From contig NZ_CP011975.1 of assembly GCF_001047675.1 (NCBI RefSeq), forward strand, positions 310,001 to 374,000: a stretch of DNA of 64,000 bases. Direction: 5' to 3'. The position numbers and the translations under genes were made by a program. Numbering within the stretch: position 1 is the stretch's first letter; every line of letters begins with the position of its first letter. Below are positions 38,145-48,137 of the stretch, piece after piece. The notes under the pieces were generated by a model, which had not been told where the DNA came from, searched no databases, and was given only the letters and a program-made list of their open reading frames with translations. The stretch is from Yersinia aleksiciae (GTDB taxonomy: Bacteria; Pseudomonadota; Gammaproteobacteria; Enterobacterales; Enterobacteriaceae).

Positions 38145-39626
38145 ATGCAGCCATTTATTACCCTGGAAAACATCAGTAAAACCTTCTATGGCGTCAAGGC
38201 GCTGAATAAGGTGGCCATGACCCTGCTGCCGGGTGAGGTTCATTGCCTCGCAGGGCAGAACGGTTGTGGTAAATCAACACTGATCAAGATTATCTCCGGC
38301 GTCTACCAACCCGATTCTGATGCCGTGATCACCATTGATGGCAAAACCTACGCCACCCTGACACCGATCGAATCGGTCCGCTTAGGGATTCAGGTGATCT
38401 ATCAGGATTTGTCATTATTCCCTAATCTGAGCGTGGCTGAGAATATCGCCATGAACCATTATCACCATCACCTATGGGTAGATAAGCGTCAGATGCGTGC
38501 CACCGCCGAGCGCGTGATCAGCAGCATTGATGCCCACCTTGATCTGGATGAATTGGTTGAGAATTTGCCCATTGCGCAGAAGCAGTTGGTCGCCATTTGC
38601 CGCGCACTGGCACAGGATGCTCGGCTGATTGTGATGGATGAACCCACCGCCTCCCTGACGCGACAAGAGGTTAATGGCTTGCTGCGGGTGGTGCATGAAC
38701 TGAAATCACGCAATATCTGCGTGGTCTTTGTCAGCCACCGATTGAGTGAAGTGCTAGAAATTTCGGACCGCATCACGGTACTGAAAGATGGTGATTGGGT
38801 CGGCACCTATCCTGCCGTCGAAGTGGATAACCCGCGGTTGGCTTGGCTGATGACCGGCATGAAATTTGATTTTCAGGTGCTACCAGCTTATATCGCTGCC
38901 CGCCCACCGGTGCTAGCGGTGGAGGAGCTTTCCCGCAGCCACGAATATCACAATATCTCACTGACCCTGCATCCGGGCGAAATTGTCTCATTAGTTGGCT
39001 TACTGGGGTCTGGGCGAACCGAACTCTGCCTCAGCCTATTTGGTTTAACCACACCGGAGTCAGGCACCATCCGAATCAATGATAAACCGGTCTATTTTGC
39101 CAGTAACCGCGATGCCATTGCTGCCGGTATTGGTTATGTGTCGGAAGATAGAATGAGCACCGGACTGATTATGGCGCAATCCATTCGCGACAATATCAGC
39201 GCCACCGTTTTACATCGGCTGAAAAATGCTTTTCACCTAATGCGCACCGAACGGGTTGATACCTTGGTCGAAGATATGGTGAAACACCTGTCGATTAAAA
39301 TCGGCAACAGTGACTTGCCGGTAAATACCTTATCCGGCGGTAATGCGCAGCGAATTGCCATTGCAAAATGGCTGGCAACTGATCCGCAAATACTGATCCT
39401 CGACTCGCCAACCGTCGGGGTCGATATCGCCAATAAAGCCGGTATTTATAATATTATCAATGCGCTGGCAGCGCGGGGGATTGCAGTCTTAATGGTTTGT
39501 GATGAGATTGATGAGGCTTACTTTAACAGCCACCGCATTTTAGTGATGCGGGCCGGGACACTGGTGCAAGAATTCTTACCTGGCAACTGCAGCGAAGCAG
39601 CCATTGCGGAGGTAGTAAATGGCTAA
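38145..39626 (+). CDS. Sugar ABC importer double ATPase
   Basis: RbsA/LsrA-type protein with two nucleotide-binding domains (about 5-240 and 255-493). N-terminal Walker A GQNGCGKST is at 37-45 and Walker B VMDEPTASL follows. The C-terminal half has the usual degenerate GLLGSGRTE, signature LSGGNAQRIAIAKW, and LILDSPTVGVD, where Ser replaces the Walker B Glu. An AGAGGAACT site precedes the ATG. It overlaps the first permease gene by 8 bases. Confidence 0.9.
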   Translation: MQPFITLENISKTFYGVKALNKVAMTLLPGEVHCLAGQNGCGKSTLIKIISGVYQPDSDAVITIDGKTYATLTPIESVRLGIQVIYQDLSLFPNLSVAENIAMNHYHHHLWVDKRQMRATAERVISSIDAHLDLDELVENLPIAQKQLVAICRALAQDARLIVMDEPTASLTRQEVNGLLRVVHELKSRNICVVFVSHRLSEVLEISDRITVLKDGDWVGTYPAVEVDNPRLAWLMTGMKFDFQVLPAYIAARPPVLAVEELSRSHEYHNISLTLHPGEIVSLVGLLGSGRTELCLSLFGLTTPESGTIRINDKPVYFASNRDAIAAGIGYVSEDRMSTGLIMAQSIRDNISATVLHRLKNAFHLMRTERVDTLVEDMVKHLSIKIGNSDLPVNTLSGGNAQRIAIAKWLATDPQILILDSPTVGVDIANKAGIYNIINALAARGIAVLMVCDEIDEAYFNSHRILVMRAGTLVQEFLPGNCSEAAIAEVVNG

Positions 39627-40656
39627 TCCCCATGCGGTAAATAACTCTGTGTCCAATAAATCGAACCGCGGTCACACAGGCTTATTCAATAAAGAACATC
39701 TGAAGCGCCATGAAGTGATGTTGGCATTCACTATTTTGATTATTTCGACCTATCTTGCTTTCACCAGCCCAGATTTTCTGACCCTGGCCAATATTTACGA
39801 TTTGATAAATAACTATGCCATGTTGACTATTTTGGCCTGTGGTCTGTTTATCGTGTTAATTTCTGGCGGTATTGATATTTCATTCCCTGCCATGACCATT
39901 ATTTCGCAATATGTCATGGTGACATTAATTGTGAAGTTTGGCGGCAACTTCCCAATCGCCTTCGCGCTGGCAGGCGGTATTGGCCTGCTATTGGGGCTGG
40001 TTAATGCGCTGCTGGTTAATCGTCTGCGCGTGCCGTCTATCATCATCACCATTTCTACGCTGAATATATTCTATGGCTTACTGCTCTATCTCAGCCGTGG
40101 TGTTTGGCTCTATACCTATCCGGAATGGTTCGAACATGGGCCGATGCTGTTCTCCTTTACTGCTGCCGATGGCTATGAATATGGCCTCTCGCTGCCGATT
40201 CTGACACTACTGGCCACCATTATTGTCACGGCTCTGCTGATGACCCGCACCAGTATTGGCCGCCAAATCTATGCTTTGGGTGGTAATCAAGAAGCAGCGT
40301 CCCGCATGGGGTTCAGCATTCTCAAGCTGCAACTTTTTGTCTATGGCTACATGGGCTTTTTGTCTGGGATCGCTGGCGTGGTGCAGTCCTATACCGTGTT
40401 GACCGTCGCGCCTGATTCGCTGTTGGGTTATGAGTTAACGGTGCTGGCGGCGGTGGTGCTCGGGGGCACCAGTATTGTCGGTGGACGCGGCACCCTGACC
40501 GGCACGTTGCTGGGGGTGATTCTGCTGGCAATATTGCAAAATGGGTTGAATTTACTGGGAATTTCGTCGTACTGGCATACCGTGGTTATCGGGCTAGTGA
40601 TTGTCATCAGCATCAGTGTGACGGCCTGGGGCCAACGTCATAAGGTAGGGATATAA
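39619..40656 (+). CDS. Sugar ABC importer permease 1
   Basis: RbsC/LsrC-type inner membrane permease, 345 aa, with about eight to ten hydrophobic segments. The family motif around GRQIYALGGNQEAASRMG faces the ATPase, and LAAVVLGGTSIVGGRGT is the conserved C-terminal element. The N-terminal ~25 residues are polar. It is followed two bases later by a second, diverged permease, suggesting a heterodimeric channel. Confidence 0.9.
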   Translation: MANPHAVNNSVSNKSNRGHTGLFNKEHLKRHEVMLAFTILIISTYLAFTSPDFLTLANIYDLINNYAMLTILACGLFIVLISGGIDISFPAMTIISQYVMVTLIVKFGGNFPIAFALAGGIGLLLGLVNALLVNRLRVPSIIITISTLNIFYGLLLYLSRGVWLYTYPEWFEHGPMLFSFTAADGYEYGLSLPILTLLATIIVTALLMTRTSIGRQIYALGGNQEAASRMGFSILKLQLFVYGYMGFLSGIAGVVQSYTVLTVAPDSLLGYELTVLAAVVLGGTSIVGGRGTLTGTLLGVILLAILQNGLNLLGISSYWHTVVIGLVIVISISVTAWGQRHKVGI

Positions 40657-40658
40657 TC

Positions 40659-41642
40659 ATGTCAAAATCAACGCAACGTGATCATACCGAACGCTGGCTG
40701 GTACTGCTGCTGGTGCTGGTCGGCGTGATATTCAGCCTACTGATCCCTCAGGTATTCTGGTCAGCGGCTAATTTCCAATCCATTGCCTCACAAATCCCTG
40801 TCGCTGGGGTATTAACGCTGGCAATGGCTATCACCATGTTAACCGGTGGCATCAATCTATCGATCATTGCTACCGCCAATGCCAGCGCGCTAGTTATGGC
40901 ATGGGTCTGTACTCATCTGGAGCCAACATTCAGCTCAATGATGCTCATGCTGTTGGCCGGGGCTTCGGTGGCGTTGGTGGTGGGGCTGATTAATGGGGTG
41001 CTGATCTCGATTGTTCGAGTCTCCCCTATTCTGGCGACTCTGGGCATCATGACGCTGCTCAAAGGCGTGAATGTGCTGATCTCCAAAGGCTCGGCTATTT
41101 CGAACTTCCCAAACTATGTATTGGCACTGGATCGCAACAATTTTCTCGGTGTGCCATTGCCGCTTTATCTGTTCGTTGCGGTGGCGTTGGTTATCTGGTT
41201 GATTCTGGCTAAAACCCCGCTGGGCCGCCAAATTTATCTCTCCGGCTCTAATGAAAAAGCGACCTTTTTCTCTGGCATTAACACCCGGCGCACCTTGATT
41301 TGGGTCTATGTGATCTCTTCACTGTTGTGTGCTGTCGCCGCACTGTTGATGATGTCAAAACTGAACTCGGCCAAAGCCTCCTATGGTGAGTCACTGTTGC
41401 TGATCACGATATTGGCGACGGTGCTGGGTGGGGTCAATCCTGATGGTGGATTCGGCAAGATTTTCGGTATTGTGCTGGCGCTGTTCCTGCTGCAAATGCT
41501 GGAGAGCGGGCTGAACATCATGGGCGTCAGTAGTTATATCACTATGGCGCTGTGGGGTTCACTGCTGCTGGCCTTTATCTTTATTAAAGGGGTGAATATT
41601 CCCGCGTTCCGATTCTTGAGGTCAAACAAGCCGTTGAATTAA
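40659..41642 (+). CDS. Sugar ABC importer permease 2
   Basis: Second RbsC-like permease (327 aa) of the same operon. Seen: LTGGINLSIIATANASAL, GRQIYLSGSNEKATFFSG and ILATVLGGVNPDGGFG. It lies directly downstream of permease 1, so translation is likely coupled. Last gene before the 41658-41689 terminator. Confidence 0.9.
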   Translation: MSKSTQRDHTERWLVLLLVLVGVIFSLLIPQVFWSAANFQSIASQIPVAGVLTLAMAITMLTGGINLSIIATANASALVMAWVCTHLEPTFSSMMLMLLAGASVALVVGLINGVLISIVRVSPILATLGIMTLLKGVNVLISKGSAISNFPNYVLALDRNNFLGVPLPLYLFVAVALVIWLILAKTPLGRQIYLSGSNEKATFFSGINTRRTLIWVYVISSLLCAVAALLMMSKLNSAKASYGESLLLITILATVLGGVNPDGGFGKIFGIVLALFLLQMLESGLNIMGVSSYITMALWGSLLLAFIFIKGVNIPAFRFLRSNKPLN

Positions 41643-41657
41643 AAACTTTATAGCTCA

Positions 41658-41689
41658 AAAAAAGGCTGGCACTTGATGCCAGCCTTTTT
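41658..41689. terminator. Bidirectional terminator between ABC operon and tmaR
   Basis: GGCTGGCA (41664-41671) and TGCCAGCC (41677-41684) form a perfect 8-bp stem. A-rich sequence lies on the left and TTTTTG on the right. It can stop the plus-strand importer transcript and the converging tmaR transcript. Confidence 0.9.
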
Positions 41690-41733
41690 GTTTATAGCCC
41701 CTAGGTGATGAGGCATTGTGCGTACGGTGAAAG

Positions 41734-42072
<339 letters not shown>

Positions 42073-42209
42073 TTACACAAATTCAATTGCTGGTGACCAA
42101 GCTACCTGCACCATACCGCTTTGCTGTAGCTGGTGACAAGATTCATTGGCTTATCTTACCTGCTTTACCCGCCAGACAGAAATTTCATCTGCCTTATCGC
42201 CACCCATGA

Positions 42210-43268
42210 TCACCTGCGCAGAGTCATATTAATCAGATCATCTAATTCCTCAAGCTGTTTGGTCAACTCCAGACTTAACCAAACATAGCCATAAATCGGT
42301 GTTTCTATCTGTTGTTCTTGTGTCACTGCCAACATCAGTGATTTTAATTCGCTGGCAATCACACTCAAATCTGCCGCCACCTCCCGCTCACGCGCGGGTG
42401 ATCCATCTCGCAGACTGTCACTCAACGTATTCAGAGTACGGATGGTCATCAACTGGGTGCTACGTAATCCTTTGGCATTGAGCATAATAAAATGGCTTTC
42501 ACGCGACGACCAATAAGCATCCACCAGCAGCTCCAAGGTGCATATCAGATTGCGGCTCAGTGTTTGAATGGCCTCGAAAACGTCTTTATTGATATGGGAC
42601 TCTTTGCTGGAGGGGGCAATCAGTGTACGCATTTTAACCGACTGACCCAGCGCGGTTTTCAACTTTGGCTCTAATCGCGGGCGCTCGACCACATTCGGCG
42701 ACAGATAAGCGGCATATATCTGGCTAATGGCCCGCAAGTTATCGCTCATTTGCATACGCCAGTGGGTAAAAGCACGCTGCGGATAAACACTGGTAAAAAT
42801 CAGTGCCAGTAGGGAGCCAAAAATCACATCGCCGCTGCGCCAGAGCGCGGTGTGCATATCCCCCGGCGCAGAGCCACAAACCACCGCCAGCGTAATCCCG
42901 ATCAGCAGCGCCATATAAGGCCGCTTACCCAAGGTGAGATAGCCACACAGGAACATCACAATCCCGCACCAGACCAGCATCAAGGTGAGGGAGTAGGATT
43001 CAAGATAGAGAGCAATCAGGCCAGATATAGCACCAAAAACGGTGCCGCCAATACGTTGCAGCGCGCGGGATAGCACATTGCCCCAATAAGATATTGGCCC
43101 CATCACCACCACCAGCGTGATCAGTGGCCATGTCCCTTCGGGAACCGCCAGTAAACGAATAATCAGAAACGTTAGGATAAACGCCAGCGTAATACGCAAA
43201 GCGTGAGTGATGCGATAATGGCTGTAAATCAGGTTATCCAGTGGCGAGATTTTTTTATTCAGGCGCAC
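42210..43268 (-). CDS. yeeA: FUSC-family membrane protein YeeA
   Basis: Inner-membrane protein of the aromatic-acid exporter-like (FUSC) family. It has about six N-terminal hydrophobic helices (~20-160) and a cytoplasmic C-terminal half. I choose the GTG at 43268 (MRLNKKISPLD, 352 aa), which matches the length and N-terminus of E. coli YeeA and has AGTAGG eight bases upstream. The frame is open to 43349 but those residues have no counterpart. Substrate unknown. Confidence 0.88.
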   Translation of the reverse strand: MRLNKKISPLDNLIYSHYRITHALRITLAFILTFLIIRLLAVPEGTWPLITLVVVMGPISYWGNVLSRALQRIGGTVFGAISGLIALYLESYSLTLMLVWCGIVMFLCGYLTLGKRPYMALLIGITLAVVCGSAPGDMHTALWRSGDVIFGSLLALIFTSVYPQRAFTHWRMQMSDNLRAISQIYAAYLSPNVVERPRLEPKLKTALGQSVKMRTLIAPSSKESHINKDVFEAIQTLSRNLICTLELLVDAYWSSRESHFIMLNAKGLRSTQLMTIRTLNTLSDSLRDGSPAREREVAADLSVIASELKSLMLAVTQEQQIETPIYGYVWLSLELTKQLEELDDLINMTLRR

Positions 43269-43426
43269 AACATACCTACTTCCAATAAGATACCAAAATC
43301 TAAGTCTAGCTGAGTTATGACTGGCTGGCACGGGGTTAACCGTTACCAAAAGTAGCGGGTAGTGTGTTGCGTGGCGTGGCGTAAAAAGAGAGCCCCCACC
43401 ATCGGTAACCTAGCGGGGAGATCAGT

Positions 43427-44539
43427 TTATTTAAAATCAACTGCCATTTGCTGCTGGATGGTCATGCCAAAGCTAGATTCTACGCAGCAGGCAATATAAT
43501 CGGTGAAGCGTGGCGATGGGGGCATCCCCAAACTCAGTAGCCGTTCATTATTAAAACGCACATTGAGCATGGCAAAGGAGCCATATAAGCGCATGGCTTT
43601 CAACATTAACCGCTCATTGCAGGGGCCGAAAATACCTTTCAGTTGATTACGCATCTGTACCAACACGCCATATTCTACCTGGCGATAATCTGACCCCATT
43701 GGCGTCTGCCTCGCGGCCAATGACATGGCTCGATCAATTTCGGCAAAACTGACACTCTCTTTCTCCCCAGCAGAAATATGATAAATATTTTCGGGTAGGT
43801 TTGGATGCTGTAAAATAAGCAGCAAAGCGTCGGCACAATAATCGACCGGAATAACATCAATATAATCATCTAACGAGCACATAAATTTACGCAGCATTAA
43901 TGCCATTCGGAATACCCAGAAGATGCTGCTCGATGGCTGGCACCCCAATCGGGTATGCCCAACGACAATCGATGGCCGGGCAAATACTAAGGGTAAATCT
44001 GGGCACTGCTCCGCCAGCAGTTGCTCAATAGCAGATTTCGATTTGGTGTATTCCACTAAATGCGCATCATCTTCCGCTAATAATACCTGCTCGCTAACGA
44101 CAGTATCGGCATCAGGGGTACATGACATGGCGGTGCCAACGTGAACAAACCGCTGTAAACCAGCAACCTCGGCCATTCTTTTGCCAAAGGCCAGTGTCCC
44201 CTCAACATTCACTTTCCAGATTAAGGGATTATTACCGAATGAGGCTACAGCAGCACAATTAATAACATGGGTGACATCGTTGATGCGCGGATCATTAATA
44301 AAACTGTTTGGTTCAGCTAAATCACCTAACAAAATATGACGTGTCATGATTTTATTCAGCCGCCCGCCAGGCAGATAAAACTTTGCCAGATTTTCTCGAA
44401 TACGGGTTAGCCCCTGTTCCGGTGTAGTGGCCCTAACTAATAATAAATAATTAAAATCTGAGTCTTCCAACAAGAGTTTTTCGAGCACTGCACCGCCCAA
44501 AAAACCGGTGGCACCGGTTAACAGAAGTGTTTTCACCAT
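43427..44539 (-). CDS. Extended SDR, NAD-binding_4 / acyl reductase-like
   Basis: 370-residue Rossmann protein (ATG at 44539, with TAGGA upstream). It has the NAD(P) motif TGATGFLG near the N-terminus, VINCAAVASFG, and a catalytic YTKSK. This is the pattern of fatty acyl-CoA or thioester reductase-like domains (male-sterility type) rather than sugar epimerases. It sits alone between yeeA and sbcB, where E. coli has other genes. Substrate unknown; no carrier or adenylation gene is nearby. Confidence 0.8.
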   Translation of the reverse strand: MVKTLLLTGATGFLGGAVLEKLLLEDSDFNYLLLVRATTPEQGLTRIRENLAKFYLPGGRLNKIMTRHILLGDLAEPNSFINDPRINDVTHVINCAAVASFGNNPLIWKVNVEGTLAFGKRMAEVAGLQRFVHVGTAMSCTPDADTVVSEQVLLAEDDAHLVEYTKSKSAIEQLLAEQCPDLPLVFARPSIVVGHTRLGCQPSSSIFWVFRMALMLRKFMCSLDDYIDVIPVDYCADALLLILQHPNLPENIYHISAGEKESVSFAEIDRAMSLAARQTPMGSDYRQVEYGVLVQMRNQLKGIFGPCNERLMLKAMRLYGSFAMLNVRFNNERLLSLGMPPSPRFTDYIACCVESSFGMTIQQQMAVDFK

Positions 44540-44806
44540 GAGTCCTAGCATGTCATTTAGTAGGCTAATTGTATTAATAGCTAAGTAAACGGCAGGTCAA
44601 TATCAGTGAGATCGACACATTTCGATAGATACATAATTATTTCAAAATAAATCTGCCAACAATGAAAATTAGCGTCTCGCACCGCCTGAAATGCTATTCT
44701 ACGCCCAACGTCATGGGTCGCTGAGTTCCCCCAGTTCAGAGGGGCGCTGGTTCAAACAGGCCAGTTATAAGGCATGACCACAGTGGATTAAGGGTTAAAC
44801 CGCATA

Positions 44807-46237
44807 ATGTCAGATAAAAATAAGCAACCAACATTTTACGTTCACGATTATGAAACCTTCGGTCAGCGGCCCGCATTAGACAGACCAGCGCAGTTCGCTG
44901 GCGTGCGTACCGATTTGGATTTTAATATTATCGAAGAACCACTGGTTATTTACTGTGCGCCAGCAGACGACTACTTGCCACAGCCAGAGGCGGTGATGAT
45001 AACCGGCATCACGCCGCAACACGCCTTAGCCAATGGGGTCAATGAAGCTGAATTCGCCCGCCAGATCCATCAGGCATTCAATGTCCCCGGCACCTGCATT
45101 CTCGGTTACAACAATATTCGTTTCGATGATGAAGTCAGCCGCAATATCTTCTACCGCAACTTTTATGACCCCTATGCCTATAGCTGGCAAGGGGGCAACT
45201 CCCGCTGGGACTTGCTGGATGTGATGCGAGCTTGTTTCGCCCTGCGCCCAGAGGGCATTATCTGGCCGGAAAATGAAGATGGCCTGCCGAGCTTCAAACT
45301 GGAGCATCTGACCAAGGCCAACGGCGTCGAACATCTGCACGCCCATGATGCGATGTCGGATGTGCACGCCACCATCGCCATGGCGAAATTGGTGAAACAG
45401 GCGCAGCCGCGGCTGTTCGACTATCTATATCAGCACCGCAGTAAGCATAAAATTAATGCCCTGATTGATATCGCAGAGATGACACCGCTGGTTCATGTGT
45501 CCGGCATGTTCGGTGCCGCACGGGGCAACACCAGTTGGGTTGCGCCATTAGCATGGCATCCCGAGAATAAAAATGCGGTGATTATGTGCGATTTGGCCGG
45601 TGATATGTCGCCATTGCTGGAGCTGGATAGCGATACGCTGCGTGAACGCCTGTATACCCGCCGCGATAAACTCAATGCGCAAGATGCTGCAGTGCCGCTG
45701 AAACTGGTGCATATCAATAAATGCCCAGTGCTGGCTCCGGCTAAAACACTGCTGCCTGAGAATGCCGAACGGCTGGGAATCGACCGCCAACGCTGCCTAC
45801 AAAACCTGCAACTGCTGCGACAAAACCCGCAAATTCGCGAAAAAGTGGTCGCGTTATTTGCCGAAGCCGAGCCATTTGCCGCGTCTGAAGATGTGGATGC
45901 GCAGTTGTATAACGGCTTTTTCAGTGATGCCGATCGCGCCACCATGAAGATCATTTTGCAAACTGAGCCACAAAATCTACCGGCACTGGATCTGACCTTC
46001 CAAGACCCGCGACTAGAGCCGCTGCTGTTCCGTTTCCGCGCCCGTAACTATCCCAACACGCTGACGGATAGTGAACAGAAACGCTGGCTGGAACATCGCC
46101 GTGAAGCACTCAATCCCGAGTTTGTACAAGATTACGTGCAGCAACTGGAGCAATTCTATAACCAGTATGAAGACGATAAAGAGAAGTTGGCGCTGTTGAA
46201 AGCACTGTTTGAGTATGCAAGAGGCTTAGTGAGCTAA
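44807..46237 (+). CDS. sbcB: Exodeoxyribonuclease I (SbcB)
   Basis: 3'-5' single-strand DNA exonuclease used in mismatch repair and recombination. The DEDD-type motif I is DYETFG (Asp15, Glu17), with YNNIRFDDEVSR (motif II) and the HDAMSDVHATIAMAKLV segment (motif III, DEDDh). 476 aa matches E. coli ExoI. It is divergent from the SDR and convergent with plaP. Confidence 0.96.
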   Translation: MSDKNKQPTFYVHDYETFGQRPALDRPAQFAGVRTDLDFNIIEEPLVIYCAPADDYLPQPEAVMITGITPQHALANGVNEAEFARQIHQAFNVPGTCILGYNNIRFDDEVSRNIFYRNFYDPYAYSWQGGNSRWDLLDVMRACFALRPEGIIWPENEDGLPSFKLEHLTKANGVEHLHAHDAMSDVHATIAMAKLVKQAQPRLFDYLYQHRSKHKINALIDIAEMTPLVHVSGMFGAARGNTSWVAPLAWHPENKNAVIMCDLAGDMSPLLELDSDTLRERLYTRRDKLNAQDAAVPLKLVHINKCPVLAPAKTLLPENAERLGIDRQRCLQNLQLLRQNPQIREKVVALFAEAEPFAASEDVDAQLYNGFFSDADRATMKIILQTEPQNLPALDLTFQDPRLEPLLFRFRARNYPNTLTDSEQKRWLEHRREALNPEFVQDYVQQLEQFYNQYEDDKEKLALLKALFEYARGLVS

Positions 46238-46262
46238 CCTCGGCAACTAAAGATTGTCCCAT

Positions 46263-46292
46263 AAAAAACGGAGCCATCAGGCTCCGTTTTCG
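46263..46292. terminator. Bidirectional terminator between sbcB and plaP
   Basis: AAAACGGAGCC (46265-46275), loop ATCA, and GGCTCCGTTTT (46280-46290) form a perfect 11-bp stem with A and T runs on both sides, serving both converging genes. Confidence 0.92.
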
Positions 46293-46319
46293 TCAGCAAT
46301 CACGCAATCTCAAATCAGA

Positions 46320-47708
46320 TTACTGTGCCAGCTCACCATTGAACTGTGGCAAAGCTTGGCGGAAAGCGCGGGTTTTCCAGATCATATAAAGCAGACCAAT
46401 TGCCCCCCATACCAGCCCCAATGTCATTGAGCTGCTTTCCAGATTCATCCACAGTACACCCACTGTCCCTGCGCCAATCATCGGCAGGATCAAGTAGCTG
46501 AAATGCTCCCTGAACGTGCGGTTGCGGCGCTCACGGATATAGAACTGTGAAATCACGGACAGGTTAACGAAGGTAAAGGCCACCAGCGCACCAAAGTTAA
46601 TCAATGCGGTTGCCGTCACCAAATCAAAGGAAATGGCAGACAACGCCACACCACCGACCAACAGTACGTTGATGGCGGGTGTGCGCCATTTCGGATGCAC
46701 GTAACCAAATACTTTTTCTGGGAACACGCCGTCACGACCCATGACGTACAGCAGTCGTGAAACCCCTGCGTGGGCGGCCATACCGGATGCCAGCACCGTG
46801 ACACAAGAGAAGCACAGAATCACTGACTGGAAGAACTTACCGGCCACAAACAGCATGATTTCCGGCTGTGACGCATCAGGATCGGTGAAGCGCGAGATAT
46901 CCGGGAAATAGAGCTGCAAGAAGTAAGAGACGACAATAAAGATCACGCCGCCAATCAATGCAGTCAGGAAAATCGCTTTCGGGATCACTTTGCCAGCATT
47001 CGGTGTCTCTTCAGACAGCGAACTGATGCCGTCGAAGCCAAGGAATGAGAAGCAGAGTATCGTGGCCCCGGTTATCATCGGCACCAAATGGGCATTTTCA
47101 GAGTAGAACGGACGTGGGCTAACCAGCGTACCCGCTCCTTCACCTTGATAAACGCCATGAATCAGCAGGCCCATAAAGACCACCATGATGGCGACTTGAA
47201 CCACCACAATGACTGAGTTCAGGTTTGCCACCACATTGATGCCACGCAGGTTAAACAGTGTCATCAGGGTGACCAGTGCGCCAACAAAAATCCACGATGG
47301 CACGCCGGGGAAAATCGCTTCAAGGTAAATTTTTGCCAACAGAATGTTAATCATCGGCATAAACAGGTAGTCCAGCAATGATGACCAACCCACCATAAAG
47401 CCAACATTCGGGCTAATGGATTTCTGGGCGTAGGTATAAGCCGAACCCGCAGACGGGAAGCGCTTAACCAGTTTGCCGTAGCTGATCGCGGTAAAGAGCA
47501 CCGCAATCAACGCAATGGCGTAAGAGGTCGCGACATGACCATCGGTCAGGCCGGATACAATGCCAAACGTATCGAAGATGGTCATCGGCTGCAAATAGGC
47601 CAGCCCCATCATCACCACTTGGACCAACGTCAGTGTTTTTCTGAGCTGAACGCGGTTGTTAGTGCCAGTTTGATTGGTGCCGACTGCAACAGTAGCATTA
47701 TGCGTCAT
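46320..47708 (-). CDS. plaP: Putrescine importer PlaP (YeeF), APC family
   Basis: Proton-coupled putrescine permease, 462 aa with about twelve hydrophobic helices. Strong match to E. coli Pla[33 protein letters not shown] and [17 protein letters not shown]. The ATG at 47708 has GGGGAGG eight bases upstream and lies within the 3' end of an upstream ORF (47698-47913), which may couple or regulate its translation. Confidence 0.93.
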   Translation of the reverse strand: MTHNATVAVGTNQTGTNNRVQLRKTLTLVQVVMMGLAYLQPMTIFDTFGIVSGLTDGHVATSYAIALIAVLFTAISYGKLVKRFPSAGSAYTYAQKSISPNVGFMVGWSSLLDYLFMPMINILLAKIYLEAIFPGVPSWIFVGALVTLMTLFNLRGINVVANLNSVIVVVQVAIMVVFMGLLIHGVYQGEGAGTLVSPRPFYSENAHLVPMITGATILCFSFLGFDGISSLSEETPNAGKVIPKAIFLTALIGGVIFIVVSYFLQLYFPDISRFTDPDASQPEIMLFVAGKFFQSVILCFSCVTVLASGMAAHAGVSRLLYVMGRDGVFPEKVFGYVHPKWRTPAINVLLVGGVALSAISFDLVTATALINFGALVAFTFVNLSVISQFYIRERRNRTFREHFSYLILPMIGAGTVGVLWMNLESSSMTLGLVWGAIGLLYMIWKTRAFRQALPQFNGELAQ

Positions 47709-47913
47709 GATTCAGCCTCCCCATACCTTTAACCCGATTTGCAAGTTTAGTGCAAAGGTCAGAGGTGACGGGGAAACTTCGTATCTGCCTGGGATACGCA
47801 AGTGGGGAAACCAGAGCGGTGTAACGGGTATTTTTCATACCTGCTGCACCATAATCGCTGCATGTGCAGCGCATACCGGTGGGCACCGGTGCCAATGAAA
47901 ATAATTGCCCCAT
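47698..47913 (-). CDS. Upstream ORF in the plaP leader (71 aa)
   Basis: ATG at 47913 with a good GAGGAAAG ribosome site. The frame reads 71 codons (starting [13 protein letters not shown]) and stops 11 bases inside plaP. I recognise no homologue. Because it has a strong start and overlaps the plaP start, it may be a regulatory leader ORF rather than a free-standing protein gene. It could also be a chance frame through a structured leader. Confidence 0.35.
   Translation of the reverse strand: MGQLFSLAPVPTGMRCTCSDYGAAGMKNTRYTALVSPLAYPRQIRSFPVTSDLCTKLANRVKGMGRLNHDA
47776..47891 (-). promoter_or_regulatory. Structured plaP leader with three stem-loops
   Basis: Three inverted repeats lie 70-180 bases before plaP: CGTATC/GATACG (47780-47798, extended by ACTT/AAGT), CGCTGCA/TGCAGCG (47856-47871) and ACCGGT-GGGC-ACCGGT (47876-47891). 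They fall inside the upstream ORF. Their spacing suggests a folded leader RNA; no known riboswitch class is recognised. Confidence 0.4.
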
Positions 47914-48020
47914 CTTTCTTTCCTCATAACGGCGATTTTCGTATGTGAATAATCGCTCGCGGACCTGTTTATCTATCCGGATCGTTGTCCGGCCTCTTGA
48001 TTTGTGAAAACACGAATGCA

Positions 48021-48054
48021 AAAAAATAACCGACGCGTTTAAACGTCGGTTATT
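48021..48054 (-). terminator. Terminator downstream of hcxA
   Basis: On the minus strand AATAACCGACG and CGTCGGTTATT form an 11-bp stem with an 8-base loop, followed by six T residues (48026-48021). It ends the hcxA transcript before the plaP leader. Confidence 0.9.
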
Positions 48055-48137
48055 GCATGGGGCGTATTCTGCCCTAACTCGGGGGCAAAAAACAAGGTGT
48101 TAAACCCTTAGAAACAATATTCTTCTGGTGGATTGAT

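Noticed and set aside
37963..38205. Small frame between binding-protein and ATPase genes
   Set aside because: Runs through the stem-loop and into the ATPase start in another frame; composition not protein-like.
43269..43349. Longer N-terminus for yeeA
   Set aside because: Downstream GTG gives the exact orthologue length and has a better ribosome site.
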